A stretch of 64,000 nucleotides of DNA from Rhodococcus sp. 105337 (GTDB lineage Bacteria; Actinomycetota; Actinomycetes; Mycobacteriales; Mycobacteriaceae): contig NZ_JABAGQ010000011.1 in NCBI RefSeq assembly GCF_012844225.1, positions 62,001 through 126,000 on the forward strand, read 5' to 3'. The notes under the pieces are model-generated. The model saw only the letters and a program-made list of their open reading frames with translations, had not been told where the DNA came from and ran no database searches. Shown piece by piece: positions 7,684 to 16,432 of the stretch (positions are counted from its first letter, which is position 1; the number at the start of each line of letters is the position of its first letter). The position numbers and the translations under genes are program-made.

Positions 7684-8355
7684 ATGACGCCGCCGGTCAT
7701 TCCCCCCGCACCCCGAGCTTGTTCCGGCGCTGCCCCCGCACGCCCGGCGCGAGCGCCGGGCGACGGGCTGCCGCGCGGCGCATCTACATGCACTGCGGCC
7801 GCCCCCGCCCGCCGGACCCTGATTCCGTTCGGCCGCGACAGTGCGGGCATGCCGGTGTCCTGGGATCTGTCGGCCGGGCGCAATCTCCTCATCGCGCGCG
7901 ACGAGCGACTCGCCCCGCCCAGCGTCGCCCTCGACCTGGCGGCCATGAACGCCCTGTCGTGTGGCACGCATGACGTGGTCGTGCTCGATCCGCACCGTCG
8001 GCACGGCTGGCTGACGGGGCTCGATGCCCGGCAGTCCGCTGCGTGCCTTTCCGCCGTGACACCCGCACAGATGTCCCGGGTGGTCACCGAGCTCGCAGCC
8101 GGCGTGGTGGTGCGGCCTCGCCTGTTGCTCGTGGCCGACCTCGCAGCCACGGTCGCGGCGCTGGGCGCCCAATCCCGTGTCGCGCTCACCGACCTGGCGG
8201 TCACGGCACGCGAGCGTCAACTGACGGTGGTGGCGACCACCGCGGACACCGATCCCCGACGGTTTCCCGAGCACCTGATCGACGCGTTCGACGACATCGT
8301 CGCGCCGCAGGTGGGCGCCGGGCGGTACCGCGAGCCGCGACTGTGGATGCGCTGA
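7684..8355 (+). CDS. FtsK/EccC-like protein lacking Walker A
   Basis: A 223-residue protein. After a Pro/Ala-rich start, residues about 45-75 (IPFGRDSAGMPVSWDL, then RNLLIARDE) match the strands that precede the P-loop in FtsK/EccC ATPase domains, but no GxxxxGK[ST] follows. A VVVLDPHRR segment near 100 resembles the next core strand, and LLLVADLA near 150 resembles Walker B, followed by a LTVVATTADTDP block like the ATQRP segment of FtsK. It is therefore probably a catalytically dead FtsK/EccC-fold protein. Function unknown; no secretion genes are nearby. Confidence 0.5.
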   Translation: MTPPVIPPAPRACSGAAPARPARAPGDGLPRGASTCTAAAPARRTLIPFGRDSAGMPVSWDLSAGRNLLIARDERLAPPSVALDLAAMNALSCGTHDVVVLDPHRRHGWLTGLDARQSAACLSAVTPAQMSRVVTELAAGVVVRPRLLLVADLAATVAALGAQSRVALTDLAVTARERQLTVVATTADTDPRRFPEHLIDAFDDIVAPQVGAGRYREPRLWMR

Positions 8356-8440
8356 CTCCCCTGCCCGGGCCGTGCCATGGCACCCCGGGCCCTCACCGTC
8401 GTCCGGTCACGCAACGCGCCGCGCGCCGGCGACCCTTTTG

Positions 8441-9652
8441 TCAGCGCGTGTCGGAGAACGGAGCGCTGTCCTCGGTGGCAGCGTGAGCAGGGTCAGCGGT
8501 ACGCGCCTGGGTATCGGAGGGATGCCGGCCGCCTCCCGGCAAGGCAACGGTGCCCGGACGTAGTGCCTCCACGCGAAGGCCCGCCATGGCGGCTTTCAGC
8601 CCGAGATCCTTGATCGACAGGGCAATCCGGCCGGCAAATGCTCGATCCTTCGGGGTGTCGTCCCGCTCGTGGAACTGGACGACGCCCGAGCGTCGTCCCA
8701 GGCTGATACCGATGCCGTTGAATCCGAGGTCGAGCGTCGCGGGTTCCTCGCCCGCGATACGGCTGAGAACCGTATCGGCCGCGGTGAGTCCCATCGGAAG
8801 TGCAGACTGGCATGCCATCCGCACCGGGTCGCCCGAGGGGGCTGCGCAATCTCCTGCGGCGATCACACGATCGTCGTCGATGCTCGTCAGTGTCTCGTCG
8901 GTGAGGATCCGGCCGAGCGTATCCGTGCGGAACCCGCTCGCGCGGGCGAGTTGGGGAACCCCGAATCCGGCGGTCCAGACGGTGACCGCGCTGGGCAGAA
9001 CCGTACCGTCCCCGAGCGCCAACTCATCCGGGCCGACCCGGACCACACGTGCATTCTCGTGGACCTCGACGTGCAGGTTCGACAGACGTTCGTGCGTGGC
9101 GCGGCGTGCTCTCCCGGTCAGCACCGGGCCGATGACACCGCTGCACACGAGACGGACCCGACGGCCTTGCTCGGCGAGTTCCCCGGCTGTTTCGAGACCG
9201 GTGAGCCCTGCGCCGACCACCGTGATCACCGCCTCGGCGTCGAGCGTGTTCAGGGCGTGCCGAAGGCGCTCTGCGTGCTCGAATTCCGCTACCGGGTAGG
9301 CGAATTCTTCGACCCCCGGCACGGTGGCCCGCCGTGTCGCGGTGCTCCCCACGGCGTAGATCAGGTAGTCGTACCCGACGGAGTCGTCGGTGGCGAGATG
9401 AACTGTCCGCGTGCGGGATTCGATGCGTGTCACGGTATCGACCAGCAGTTGTGTTCCTTTCCCCAGGAGTGTGCGGTAGTCGCCGGAAGCATGATGGTTT
9501 CCGACTGCGAACTGATGGAGCCGGGTCCGTTCGACGAAGTGCGGCCGAGGATTGATCACGGTGACTGCCGCCTTCCGGCTCATGCGACCGGCTGCGGCAG
9601 CTCCGGCGTATCCGCCGCCGATCACGACGACGCGGGGGCGTGGCTGAGACAT
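8441..9652 (-). CDS. FAD-dependent NAD(P)H oxidoreductase (NDH-2-like), ECF41 target
   Basis: A 403-residue flavoprotein of the pyridine nucleotide-disulphide/NDH-2 group. The FAD-binding GGGYAGAAAAG is at residues 12-22; a second dinucleotide motif, VVGAGLTGLETAGEL, is near 145; and the FAD-closing VIAAGDCA is near 265. There is no redox-active CxxxxC, so it is not a disulphide reductase. The C-terminal tail after 370 is Pro/Ala-rich and probably disordered. The gene lies just downstream of an ECF41 sigma gene, the classical arrangement in which the oxidoreductase is the sigma factor's target. ATG at 9652 with GGAG upstream. Confidence 0.85.
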   Translation of the reverse strand: MSQPRPRVVVIGGGYAGAAAAGRMSRKAAVTVINPRPHFVERTRLHQFAVGNHHASGDYRTLLGKGTQLLVDTVTRIESRTRTVHLATDDSVGYDYLIYAVGSTATRRATVPGVEEFAYPVAEFEHAERLRHALNTLDAEAVITVVGAGLTGLETAGELAEQGRRVRLVCSGVIGPVLTGRARRATHERLSNLHVEVHENARVVRVGPDELALGDGTVLPSAVTVWTAGFGVPQLARASGFRTDTLGRILTDETLTSIDDDRVIAAGDCAAPSGDPVRMACQSALPMGLTAADTVLSRIAGEEPATLDLGFNGIGISLGRRSGVVQFHERDDTPKDRAFAGRIALSIKDLGLKAAMAGLRVEALRPGTVALPGGGRHPSDTQARTADPAHAATEDSAPFSDTR

Positions 9653-9700
9653 GATTTCTCCGATCCCTACGTGGCTCTGTGTCGAGCCCTCGTCATCGAA

Positions 9701-9727
9701 GACAAGACAGGATCGGTGTTTGTGACA
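9701..9727 (-). promoter_or_regulatory. ECF41-type promoter of the FAD oxidoreductase
   Basis: On the minus strand TGTCACA (9727-9721), exactly the ECF41 -35 element, is followed by a 16-base spacer and TGTC (9704-9701), one base from the ECF41 -10 element CGTC. The start codon lies about 50 bases downstream. The sigma gene is immediately upstream. Confidence 0.7.
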
Positions 9728-9755
9728 CGGTTGCAGAGAATCGGGCCCGGCGGGT

Positions 9756-10673
9756 TCACGGTCGTTGCAGGTCGCGGAGCTGCTGCGCGAGCGCGCGTAC
9801 GTCCGCGACCCGCCCGAGGTGCACGAGTTTGTCCGGGTTGATCACGACCCGGACTGCGCCGATCTTTCCGTCGGCGATGTCGAAAGACATGACCTGCACG
9901 ATGGCACCGCTGTTGTCGCGCACGATCACACCTGGATGCCGGTTGATGTTTCGAGGCTCGAGCACCATGCCGATCTGCGCCATGGGCGCCACATACGAGG
10001 CGAGCAAACGCATGACCTTGTCGTCGCCGACGACAACCCTCCGCACCGCCGGCGCGTTGCCGCCGCTGTCGGCCACAAGGTGCACGTCGGCGGCCAGCAG
10101 GTCGCGCATGCCGTCGACGTCACCGTCCTGAAACGCCGTGAGAAATCGCGCGGTGAGCTGTTCGTGGGCATGCGGATCGGCATCGAATCGTGCCGCGCCG
10201 CGGTCGACGTGACGGCGTGCTCGCACCGCAAGCTGCCTGCACGCCGCCTCCGATCGGTCGACGATGTCGGCGATCTCGGCAAAACCGAATCCGAATGCTT
10301 CACGTAACACGAAGACGGCGCGCTCGAGGGGGGTCAGGCGCTCGAGCAGGACGAGCGCCGCCATCGACACCGATTCCGTCAGCTCTGCCGAGCGCTGCGG
10401 ATCGTCGTAGGGCTCGTCGAGTATCGGCTCCGGAAGCCACTCCCCCACATACTGTTCGCGGCGCGCGCGGGCCGATTCGAGCACGTTGATCGACACCCTC
10501 GTGACGACCGTGGACAGGAACGCTCGAGGCGACTCCGGCAGTGTTCCGGATGCGTCGTATCGCACCCAGGTTTCCTGGACGGCGTCCTCGGCCTCCGCGA
10601 CGCTCCCGAGGATGCGGTAGGCGATGGCGAAGAGCAGTGGACGCAGGTCTTCGAACTCCTCGACGGCAGTCAC
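9756..10673 (-). CDS. sigJ: ECF41-family RNA polymerase sigma factor (SigJ-like)
   Basis: A 305-residue ECF sigma factor. Region 2 (about 5-75, with FAIAYRILGSVAEAEDAVQETW) and region 4 (about 110-160, with LTPLERAVFVLREAF and the HTH FAEIADIVDRSEAACRQL) are followed by a SnoaL-like C-terminal domain (about 175-290) typical of ECF41, which senses a signal and controls the sigma factor in cis without an anti-sigma factor. The NPDKL motif near the C-terminus, conserved in the group, is present. GTG at 10673 behind GGGAGGGG is chosen over a longer non-coding-like extension. The neighbouring oxidoreductase gene carries a matching promoter. Confidence 0.88.
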   Translation of the reverse strand: MTAVEEFEDLRPLLFAIAYRILGSVAEAEDAVQETWVRYDASGTLPESPRAFLSTVVTRVSINVLESARARREQYVGEWLPEPILDEPYDDPQRSAELTESVSMAALVLLERLTPLERAVFVLREAFGFGFAEIADIVDRSEAACRQLAVRARRHVDRGAARFDADPHAHEQLTARFLTAFQDGDVDGMRDLLAADVHLVADSGGNAPAVRRVVVGDDKVMRLLASYVAPMAQIGMVLEPRNINRHPGVIVRDNSGAIVQVMSFDIADGKIGAVRVVINPDKLVHLGRVADVRALAQQLRDLQRP

Positions 10674-10879
10674 CTCTGCCCCTCCCGTAGATCCGTGTGT
10701 TCGATGACAGCACCCCACCCGGGGTCGGTGCAACGACCCGCAGCCGACGGAGTCGCCCAACCCGTCCCGAGGTCGGCGCTCCGGGCGCACAATCGATCGG
10801 AGCGCCCGTGCACATCCGCCGGGACTTTCGGTGGCGGTCCGCGCGGCGGCAGATCGATCCGCAGGTCGGGAGGAGACTC

Positions 10880-13057
10880 ATGTCGCATCCGGAACCCGGT
10901 CACTCCCATCCGGACTCGGCCACGGCCACGCACGCCGAGCACGTCACCCACGGCGAGCATCCGGCCCACGCGGAACAGGGCGGTCACACCGGACACGCCG
11001 ACCACGGCGGGCATATGGGACATGCCGGTCACGCCGCGATGTTCCGCCGCCGATTCTGGATCAGCCTCGTCCTGTCTGTGCCCGTGGTCGCATTCAGCCA
11101 CATGGTCGCCGACCTGCTCGGCTACCACCTGCCGGATTTCCCGGGCGCCTCGTGGATTCCGCCCGTTCTGGGCACGGTGATCTTCTTCTACGGGGGTATG
11201 CCCTTCCTCACCGGGGGCTGGGCCGAACTGCGCTCCCGCCGGCCGGGAATGATGCTGCTGATCGCCATGGCGATCACCGTCGCGTTCGTCGCATCGTGGG
11301 TCACCACGCTCGGAATCGGTGGGTTCGAACTGGACTTCTGGTGGGAACTGGCCCTGCTGATCGTGATCATGCTGCTGGGGCACTGGCTGGAGATGCGCGC
11401 CCTGGGATCGGCGTCCGGAGCCCTCGAAGCGTTGGCGGCGATGCTCCCGGACACCGCGGAGAAGATCACCGACGAGGGGACCCGCGAAGTCCCCCTCACC
11501 GAGTTGTCCACCGGCGATCTGGTGCTGGTGCGCGCCGGAGCCCGCGTGCCCGCCGACGGCACCGTCGTCGAGGGGCGTGCAGAGGTCGACGAGTCGATGA
11601 TCACCGGCGAATCCAAGACTGTCGCCCGAAGCGCCGGCGACACGGTGGTCGCGGGTACCGTCACCACCGACAGCGCCCTGCGACTGCGGGTCACCGCGGT
11701 CGGCGACGACACCGCACTGGCCGGCATCCAGCGTCTGGTTGCCGACGCCCAGGCCTCCTCTTCCCGCGCCCAAGCGCTCGCGGACAAGGCTGCTGCGTTC
11801 CTGTTCTACTTCGCTGCCGGCGCGGGCGTGCTGACGTTCCTGATCTGGTCGCTGCTGGGCAACTTCGACGAGGCCGTGGTCCGCACCGTCACCGTTCTCG
11901 TCATCGCCTGTCCTCATGCTCTGGGTCTTGCCATTCCACTCGTGATCGCCATTTCCACCACGCGGGCCGCGCAGGCCGGGGTGCTGGTCAAGGACCGGCT
12001 CGCGCTGGAACGCATGCGCACCGTCGATGTGGTTCTGTTCGACAAGACCGGCACGCTGACCGAAGGCCGCCCGCGCGTCACGGGGGTCGCCGCCACGGCG
12101 GACACCGGCGACGCGTACCTGCTCGCCCTGGCCGCCGCAGTCGAAGCGGACAGTGAACATCCCGTGGCCCGTGCGATCGTGGCTGCGGCCGACGACCGGG
12201 TCGCCGCGCCCAACCGTCTGAGCGCCACGGATTTCCGTTCCTTGCCGGGGCGCGGGGTGCGTGCGCTCGTCGACGGCACGGAAGTGATCGTCGGTGGCCC
12301 GGCGATGCTCTCCGACCTACGGTTGTCGGTGCCCGACGACGTCGCCGGAGTCACCCGTGGCTGGGTCCGGCGCGGCGCAGCGGTCCTGCACGTCGTGCTC
12401 GCAGGCCGCGTGCTCGGCGCCGTGGCGCTCGAAGATGCGGTCCGCGACGAATCCCGGCAGGCGATCGACGCTCTGCACGCCCGCGGAATCGATGTCGCGA
12501 TGATCACGGGCGACGCCCGGCAGGTCGCGGAAGCCGTGGCCGCAGACCTCGGCATCGACGAGGTGTTCGCCGAGGTATTGCCCGAGAACAAGGACGCCGA
12601 GGTCGCCGAACTACAGCAGCGCGGTCGCACCGTCGCGATGGTCGGCGACGGCGTCAACGACGCACCCGCTCTGGCGCGCGCCGACGTCGGCGTCGCCATC
12701 GGCGCCGGCACCGACGTGGCCATCGAATCCGCCGGGGTGGTCCTCGCGGCCGACGACCCCCGGGCGGTGCTGTCGATCATCGAACTCTCCCACGCCAGTT
12801 ACCGGAAGATGTGGCAGAACCTGGTCTGGGCGGCCGGCTACAACGTCGTCGCCGTGCCGCTCGCCGCCGGGGTACTGGCCTTCGCCGGGATCGCAATCTC
12901 ACCCGCGGTCGCCGCCATCCTGATGTCGATCTCCACCATCGTGGTGGCCCTCAACGCCCAGTTGCTGCGCCGCCTCAACCTCGACCCTGTGCACCTCGCT
13001 CGCACCGGCACACCGGTGTCGCATCACCTGTCGTCGGAGCGCGTGCACCGGCTCTGA
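10880..13057 (+). CDS. copB: Copper-translocating P1B-type ATPase (CopB-like, CPH motif)
   Basis: A 725-residue heavy-metal pump that exports copper, or possibly silver, across the membrane. The N-terminus (1-55) is very rich in His with HGEH and HAGHAA-type clusters, typical of P1B-3/CopB pumps. Then come membrane segments, the A-domain TGES loop, the metal site CPHALGLAIP (Cys-Pro-His rather than Cys-Pro-Cys), the phosphorylation motif DKTGTLTEG, an HP dipeptide in SEHPVA, and the hinge GDGVNDAPAL. Start at the ATG at 10880 behind GGGAGGAG. Divergent from sigJ; no CopZ or CsoR gene is adjacent. Confidence 0.93.
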   Translation: MSHPEPGHSHPDSATATHAEHVTHGEHPAHAEQGGHTGHADHGGHMGHAGHAAMFRRRFWISLVLSVPVVAFSHMVADLLGYHLPDFPGASWIPPVLGTVIFFYGGMPFLTGGWAELRSRRPGMMLLIAMAITVAFVASWVTTLGIGGFELDFWWELALLIVIMLLGHWLEMRALGSASGALEALAAMLPDTAEKITDEGTREVPLTELSTGDLVLVRAGARVPADGTVVEGRAEVDESMITGESKTVARSAGDTVVAGTVTTDSALRLRVTAVGDDTALAGIQRLVADAQASSSRAQALADKAAAFLFYFAAGAGVLTFLIWSLLGNFDEAVVRTVTVLVIACPHALGLAIPLVIAISTTRAAQAGVLVKDRLALERMRTVDVVLFDKTGTLTEGRPRVTGVAATADTGDAYLLALAAAVEADSEHPVARAIVAAADDRVAAPNRLSATDFRSLPGRGVRALVDGTEVIVGGPAMLSDLRLSVPDDVAGVTRGWVRRGAAVLHVVLAGRVLGAVALEDAVRDESRQAIDALHARGIDVAMITGDARQVAEAVAADLGIDEVFAEVLPENKDAEVAELQQRGRTVAMVGDGVNDAPALARADVGVAIGAGTDVAIESAGVVLAADDPRAVLSIIELSHASYRKMWQNLVWAAGYNVVAVPLAAGVLAFAGIAISPAVAAILMSISTIVVALNAQLLRRLNLDPVHLARTGTPVSHHLSSERVHRL

Positions 13058-13099
13058 TCGTCGGGCTCACGACCCGCCGCAGGGGTGATCGTCGGACCG

Positions 13100-14704
13100 C
13101 TACTGCAGGAATCCGACGGCTTGCTCCGCAAGGGAGAGCACCGGGGAAGGCATGATGCCCAGCAGAACGGTGATGACCGCCGCGAACGCCACCACCGCAC
13201 CTGTGGACGTGCTCGTCGCCGCGAACTCCGGTGGCGACTCGGGTGGATCGTTGAAGAACATCAGCACGATCACCTTGACGTAGAAGTACGCGGCGATGGC
13301 ACTGGCCAGTACACCGACGATCACCAACGGGACCGCGCCTCCCGCAACCGCAGCACCGAACACCGCGAACTTCGCGATGAACCCGCTGGTGAGCGGGATA
13401 CCTGCGAGCGAGAGCAGGAACAACGCGAACACCGCGCCGAGGGCGGGATACCTCCTGCCCAGACCGGCCCACCGGGACAGATCCCACGCCTCGCCGTCCG
13501 GGTCGCGGACCAGGCTGACCACCGCGAACACGCCGACGGCACCCACGGCGTAGACGAACAGATAGAACAGTGTGGCCGCCACCCCGACCGCGTTCGAGGC
13601 CACGACGCCGGTGAGCACGAATCCCGTATGGCTGATGGCCGAGTACGCGAGCATGCGCTTGACGTCGGTTTGGGTCACCGCCAGCACCGCCCCGACGAGC
13701 ATCGTCGCGATGGCGACGGCCCACAGGATGGGGCGCCAGTCGTCGCTCAGGCCCGGCACCGCGACGTACAGCACTCGCATGAGGGCACCGAATGCGGCGA
13801 TCTTCGTCGCGGCGGCCATGAAGGCGGTGATCGGTGTGGGCGCTCCCTGATAGACGTCCGGGGTCCACGAATGGAACGGCACCGCACCGATTTTGAACAG
13901 CAACCCGACCGACAGCAGGCCGACGCCGATCAGCGCGACCGTCTCGTCTCCGGTTCCCGCCGTGACCGCGTAGGCGATCCCGGGCAGTTGCACCGTGCCC
14001 GCGTAGCCGTACAGGAGGGCGATTCCGTAGACGAAGAACGCCGACGAGAACGCCCCGAGCAGAAAGTATTTCAGTGCCGCTTCCTGCGAGAGCAGCCGAC
14101 GCCGGCGGGCGAGTCCGCACAGCAGGTACAGCGGCAACGACAGGACCTCGAGCGCGACGAACATGGTGAGCAGGTCGCCCGACGCGGGAAAGAGCAGCAT
14201 GCCGCCGATCGCGAACAGTGCCAGGGGAAACACCTCGGTACGGGTGATTCCCGCCGCGGTCGCCTCACGCTCGGCGACACTGCCGGGCAGCGCGGCGGCT
14301 TGGGGTGCGAATGCGTCGGTGCGCCGGGGCGCACCCCCGCCGTCGGGTTCCGGGAGAGGCGCGGTCTCGACGCCGCGTTCCGCGACGAGCCCGATGGACA
14401 GCACCGACACCACCAGGATCGAGCCCTGCAGGAAGAGCGTGACGCCGTCGATCACGACTGCCCCGCCCACCGTCCACCCTCGGGTGCCGATCAGCAGCAC
14501 GACCGCTACGAGCGCGGCGACCAGTGCACCGAGACTCAGTACGACGTGCGTGACGTATCGCGCCCGGGACGGAACGAATGCCTCGACGAGCACTCCGAGG
14601 ACCGCAGCCGCGAATACGAACAGCATCGGCGCGAGCATGCCGTAGTCGATGTCGGGCGCAGGCAACGACTGTGCGAGCGCGGCTCCGCTGTCGGGAAGTA
14701 TCAC
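13100..14704 (-). CDS. nuoN: NADH-quinone oxidoreductase subunit N
   Basis: A 534-residue antiporter-like proton-pumping subunit of complex I with about 14 membrane helices. The conserved core SQEAALKYFLLGAFSSAFFVYGIALLYG with helix-7/8 Lys residues, FHSWTPDVYQGAPTPITAFM and a Lys in AATKIAAF are present. The GTG start overlaps the end of nuoM by four bases. It is the last gene of the nuoA-N operon; a segment rich in charged residues and Gly/Pro (near 115-135) is inserted between early helices, as in other actinobacterial NuoN. Confidence 0.95.
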   Translation of the reverse strand: MILPDSGAALAQSLPAPDIDYGMLAPMLFVFAAAVLGVLVEAFVPSRARYVTHVVLSLGALVAALVAVVLLIGTRGWTVGGAVVIDGVTLFLQGSILVVSVLSIGLVAERGVETAPLPEPDGGGAPRRTDAFAPQAAALPGSVAEREATAAGITRTEVFPLALFAIGGMLLFPASGDLLTMFVALEVLSLPLYLLCGLARRRRLLSQEAALKYFLLGAFSSAFFVYGIALLYGYAGTVQLPGIAYAVTAGTGDETVALIGVGLLSVGLLFKIGAVPFHSWTPDVYQGAPTPITAFMAAATKIAAFGALMRVLYVAVPGLSDDWRPILWAVAIATMLVGAVLAVTQTDVKRMLAYSAISHTGFVLTGVVASNAVGVAATLFYLFVYAVGAVGVFAVVSLVRDPDGEAWDLSRWAGLGRRYPALGAVFALFLLSLAGIPLTSGFIAKFAVFGAAVAGGAVPLVIVGVLASAIAAYFYVKVIVLMFFNDPPESPPEFAATSTSTGAVVAFAAVITVLLGIMPSPVLSLAEQAVGFLQ

Positions 14705-16416
14705 TCGTGGGCCCCTTCCTCGGTGCCGTCACCCGAGCCGGGCTCGGCTACGGGACTGTCCGACGGAACGGTCGGCTCGGGTTGGTCCAGGTCGATGGAG
14801 ATCAGCGTGGCGTCGACCGCGGGTGTGATCACGTCGAGTACCGGCTGTGGGTAGAGACCGAGGAACAGCAGTACAGCGATGAGCGGTGCCACCACGGCGA
14901 TTTCGCGCGGCACCAGGTCGGTGACGCGGGTGCCGTGCGGTGCGGCGTCACCGGACGCGTCGCCGCGGACCGGGCCACCCATCATGCGCTGATACAGCCA
15001 CAGGATGTAGAGGGCGGAGAGGACCAGCGCCACGGTCGCGATCACGGCGGCGGCCTGGTAGCGGGGATACGTGCCGACGAAGACGAGGAACTCGCTCACG
15101 AACGGTGCCAGACCGGGAAGCGAGAGCGTCGCCAGGCCCGCGACCAGGAACGTGCCGGCCAGGACGGGAGCCACCTTCTGCACCCCGCCGTAGGCGGCGA
15201 TCGCACGGGAACCTCTGCGCGAGACCAGGAATCCCGCGATGAGGAACAATGCTGCGGTCGAGACGCCATGGTTGACCATGTACAGCGTCGACCCGGTCTG
15301 GCCTTGCGCTGTCATCGCGAAGATGCCGAGCACGATGAAACCGAAGTGCGAGATGGAGGTGTAGGCGATCAGCCGCATCACGTCCGTCTGGCCGATCGCG
15401 AGCATCGCGCCGTAGACGATTCCCACGACCGCCAGCGTGACCACCACGGGCGCGAAATACACCGACGCTTCCGGAAACAATTGCAGGCAGTACCGCAGCA
15501 TGCCGAAGGTGCCGACCTTGTCGACCACCGCCATCATGAGCACCGCGGCCGCCGGGGTGGTCTGCACCGCCGCGTCGGGAAGCCATCCGTGCAGAGGCCA
15601 CAGCGGCGCCTTGACCGCGAAAGCAACCATGAAACCGAGGAACAGGAAGTTGAGTACGACCGGTGCGACACCGAGGTCCCCGGCCGCTGCGGCCTCGGTG
15701 ATCACCCGGATGTCGAAGGTGCCGAACCCGGGGTCGCTGCCCAGTCCCGCCCGCGCGGTCACCACGTAGAGGCCGACCACGGCGGCGAGCATGACGAGAC
15801 CACCGAGCAGGTTGTAGAGCAGGAATTTCACGGCGGCGCGCGACCGGGTACCACGGTCGCTGCCCCGGCCTCCGAAACCCGCGATGAGGAAGTACATCGG
15901 GATGAGCATGGCCTCGAAGAACACGTAGAACAGCAGCACGTCCAGTGCCGTGAACGAGACCAGCACCATCGATTCGACGAGCAGTATCAGCGCGACATAG
16001 GTGTGCGCGGAGCGGGGCCGTGACCGTTCTGCGCGGTCGCCGGACTCACGAGCGTGGGCATCCCGTTCGTCGGCGTCCCGTTCGTCGGAGTCACGGCCGT
16101 CGTTCCACCCCGCCATCATGAGCAGTGGCACCAGGGCTGCTGTGAGCAGGACGAGCACGAGGGCGATGCCGTCGATGCCGAGCCGGTATCCGGAACCGAA
16201 AGACGGTATCCACGGCTGTGATTCGACGAACTGGAAACGGTCACCGGACGGATCGAAGCCGGCAGCCAGCCCGATACCGACGAGCAGGACCGCGACAGCC
16301 ACCCCGAGCCCGAGCATCCTCGCCCCGGAGGCCATCCGGGCAGGCAGAGAAAAGACGAGCACTGCGCCGATCAGCGGGAGGACCCACAGGATCGTCAGCC
16401 AGGGCACGGTGGTCAC
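14701..16416 (-). CDS. nuoM: NADH-quinone oxidoreductase subunit M
   Basis: A 571-residue antiporter-like subunit of complex I. The conserved Glu region (LLLVESMVLVSF), FAVKAPLWPLHGWLPDA with the key Lys, and the discontinuous helix VDKVGTFGMLRY are visible. An unusual hydrophilic insertion rich in Asp/Arg/Glu (about residues 110-140, DSDERDADERDAHARES type) lies between early membrane helices. A C-terminal acidic tail (about 545-571) is also longer than usual. The GTG start is 16 bases after nuoL. Confidence 0.95.
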   Translation of the reverse strand: MTTVPWLTILWVLPLIGAVLVFSLPARMASGARMLGLGVAVAVLLVGIGLAAGFDPSGDRFQFVESQPWIPSFGSGYRLGIDGIALVLVLLTAALVPLLMMAGWNDGRDSDERDADERDAHARESGDRAERSRPRSAHTYVALILLVESMVLVSFTALDVLLFYVFFEAMLIPMYFLIAGFGGRGSDRGTRSRAAVKFLLYNLLGGLVMLAAVVGLYVVTARAGLGSDPGFGTFDIRVITEAAAAGDLGVAPVVLNFLFLGFMVAFAVKAPLWPLHGWLPDAAVQTTPAAAVLMMAVVDKVGTFGMLRYCLQLFPEASVYFAPVVVTLAVVGIVYGAMLAIGQTDVMRLIAYTSISHFGFIVLGIFAMTAQGQTGSTLYMVNHGVSTAALFLIAGFLVSRRGSRAIAAYGGVQKVAPVLAGTFLVAGLATLSLPGLAPFVSEFLVFVGTYPRYQAAAVIATVALVLSALYILWLYQRMMGGPVRGDASGDAAPHGTRVTDLVPREIAVVAPLIAVLLFLGLYPQPVLDVITPAVDATLISIDLDQPEPTVPSDSPVAEPGSGDGTEEGAHE

Positions 16417-16432
16417 GAGCGCTTCACCCCCA

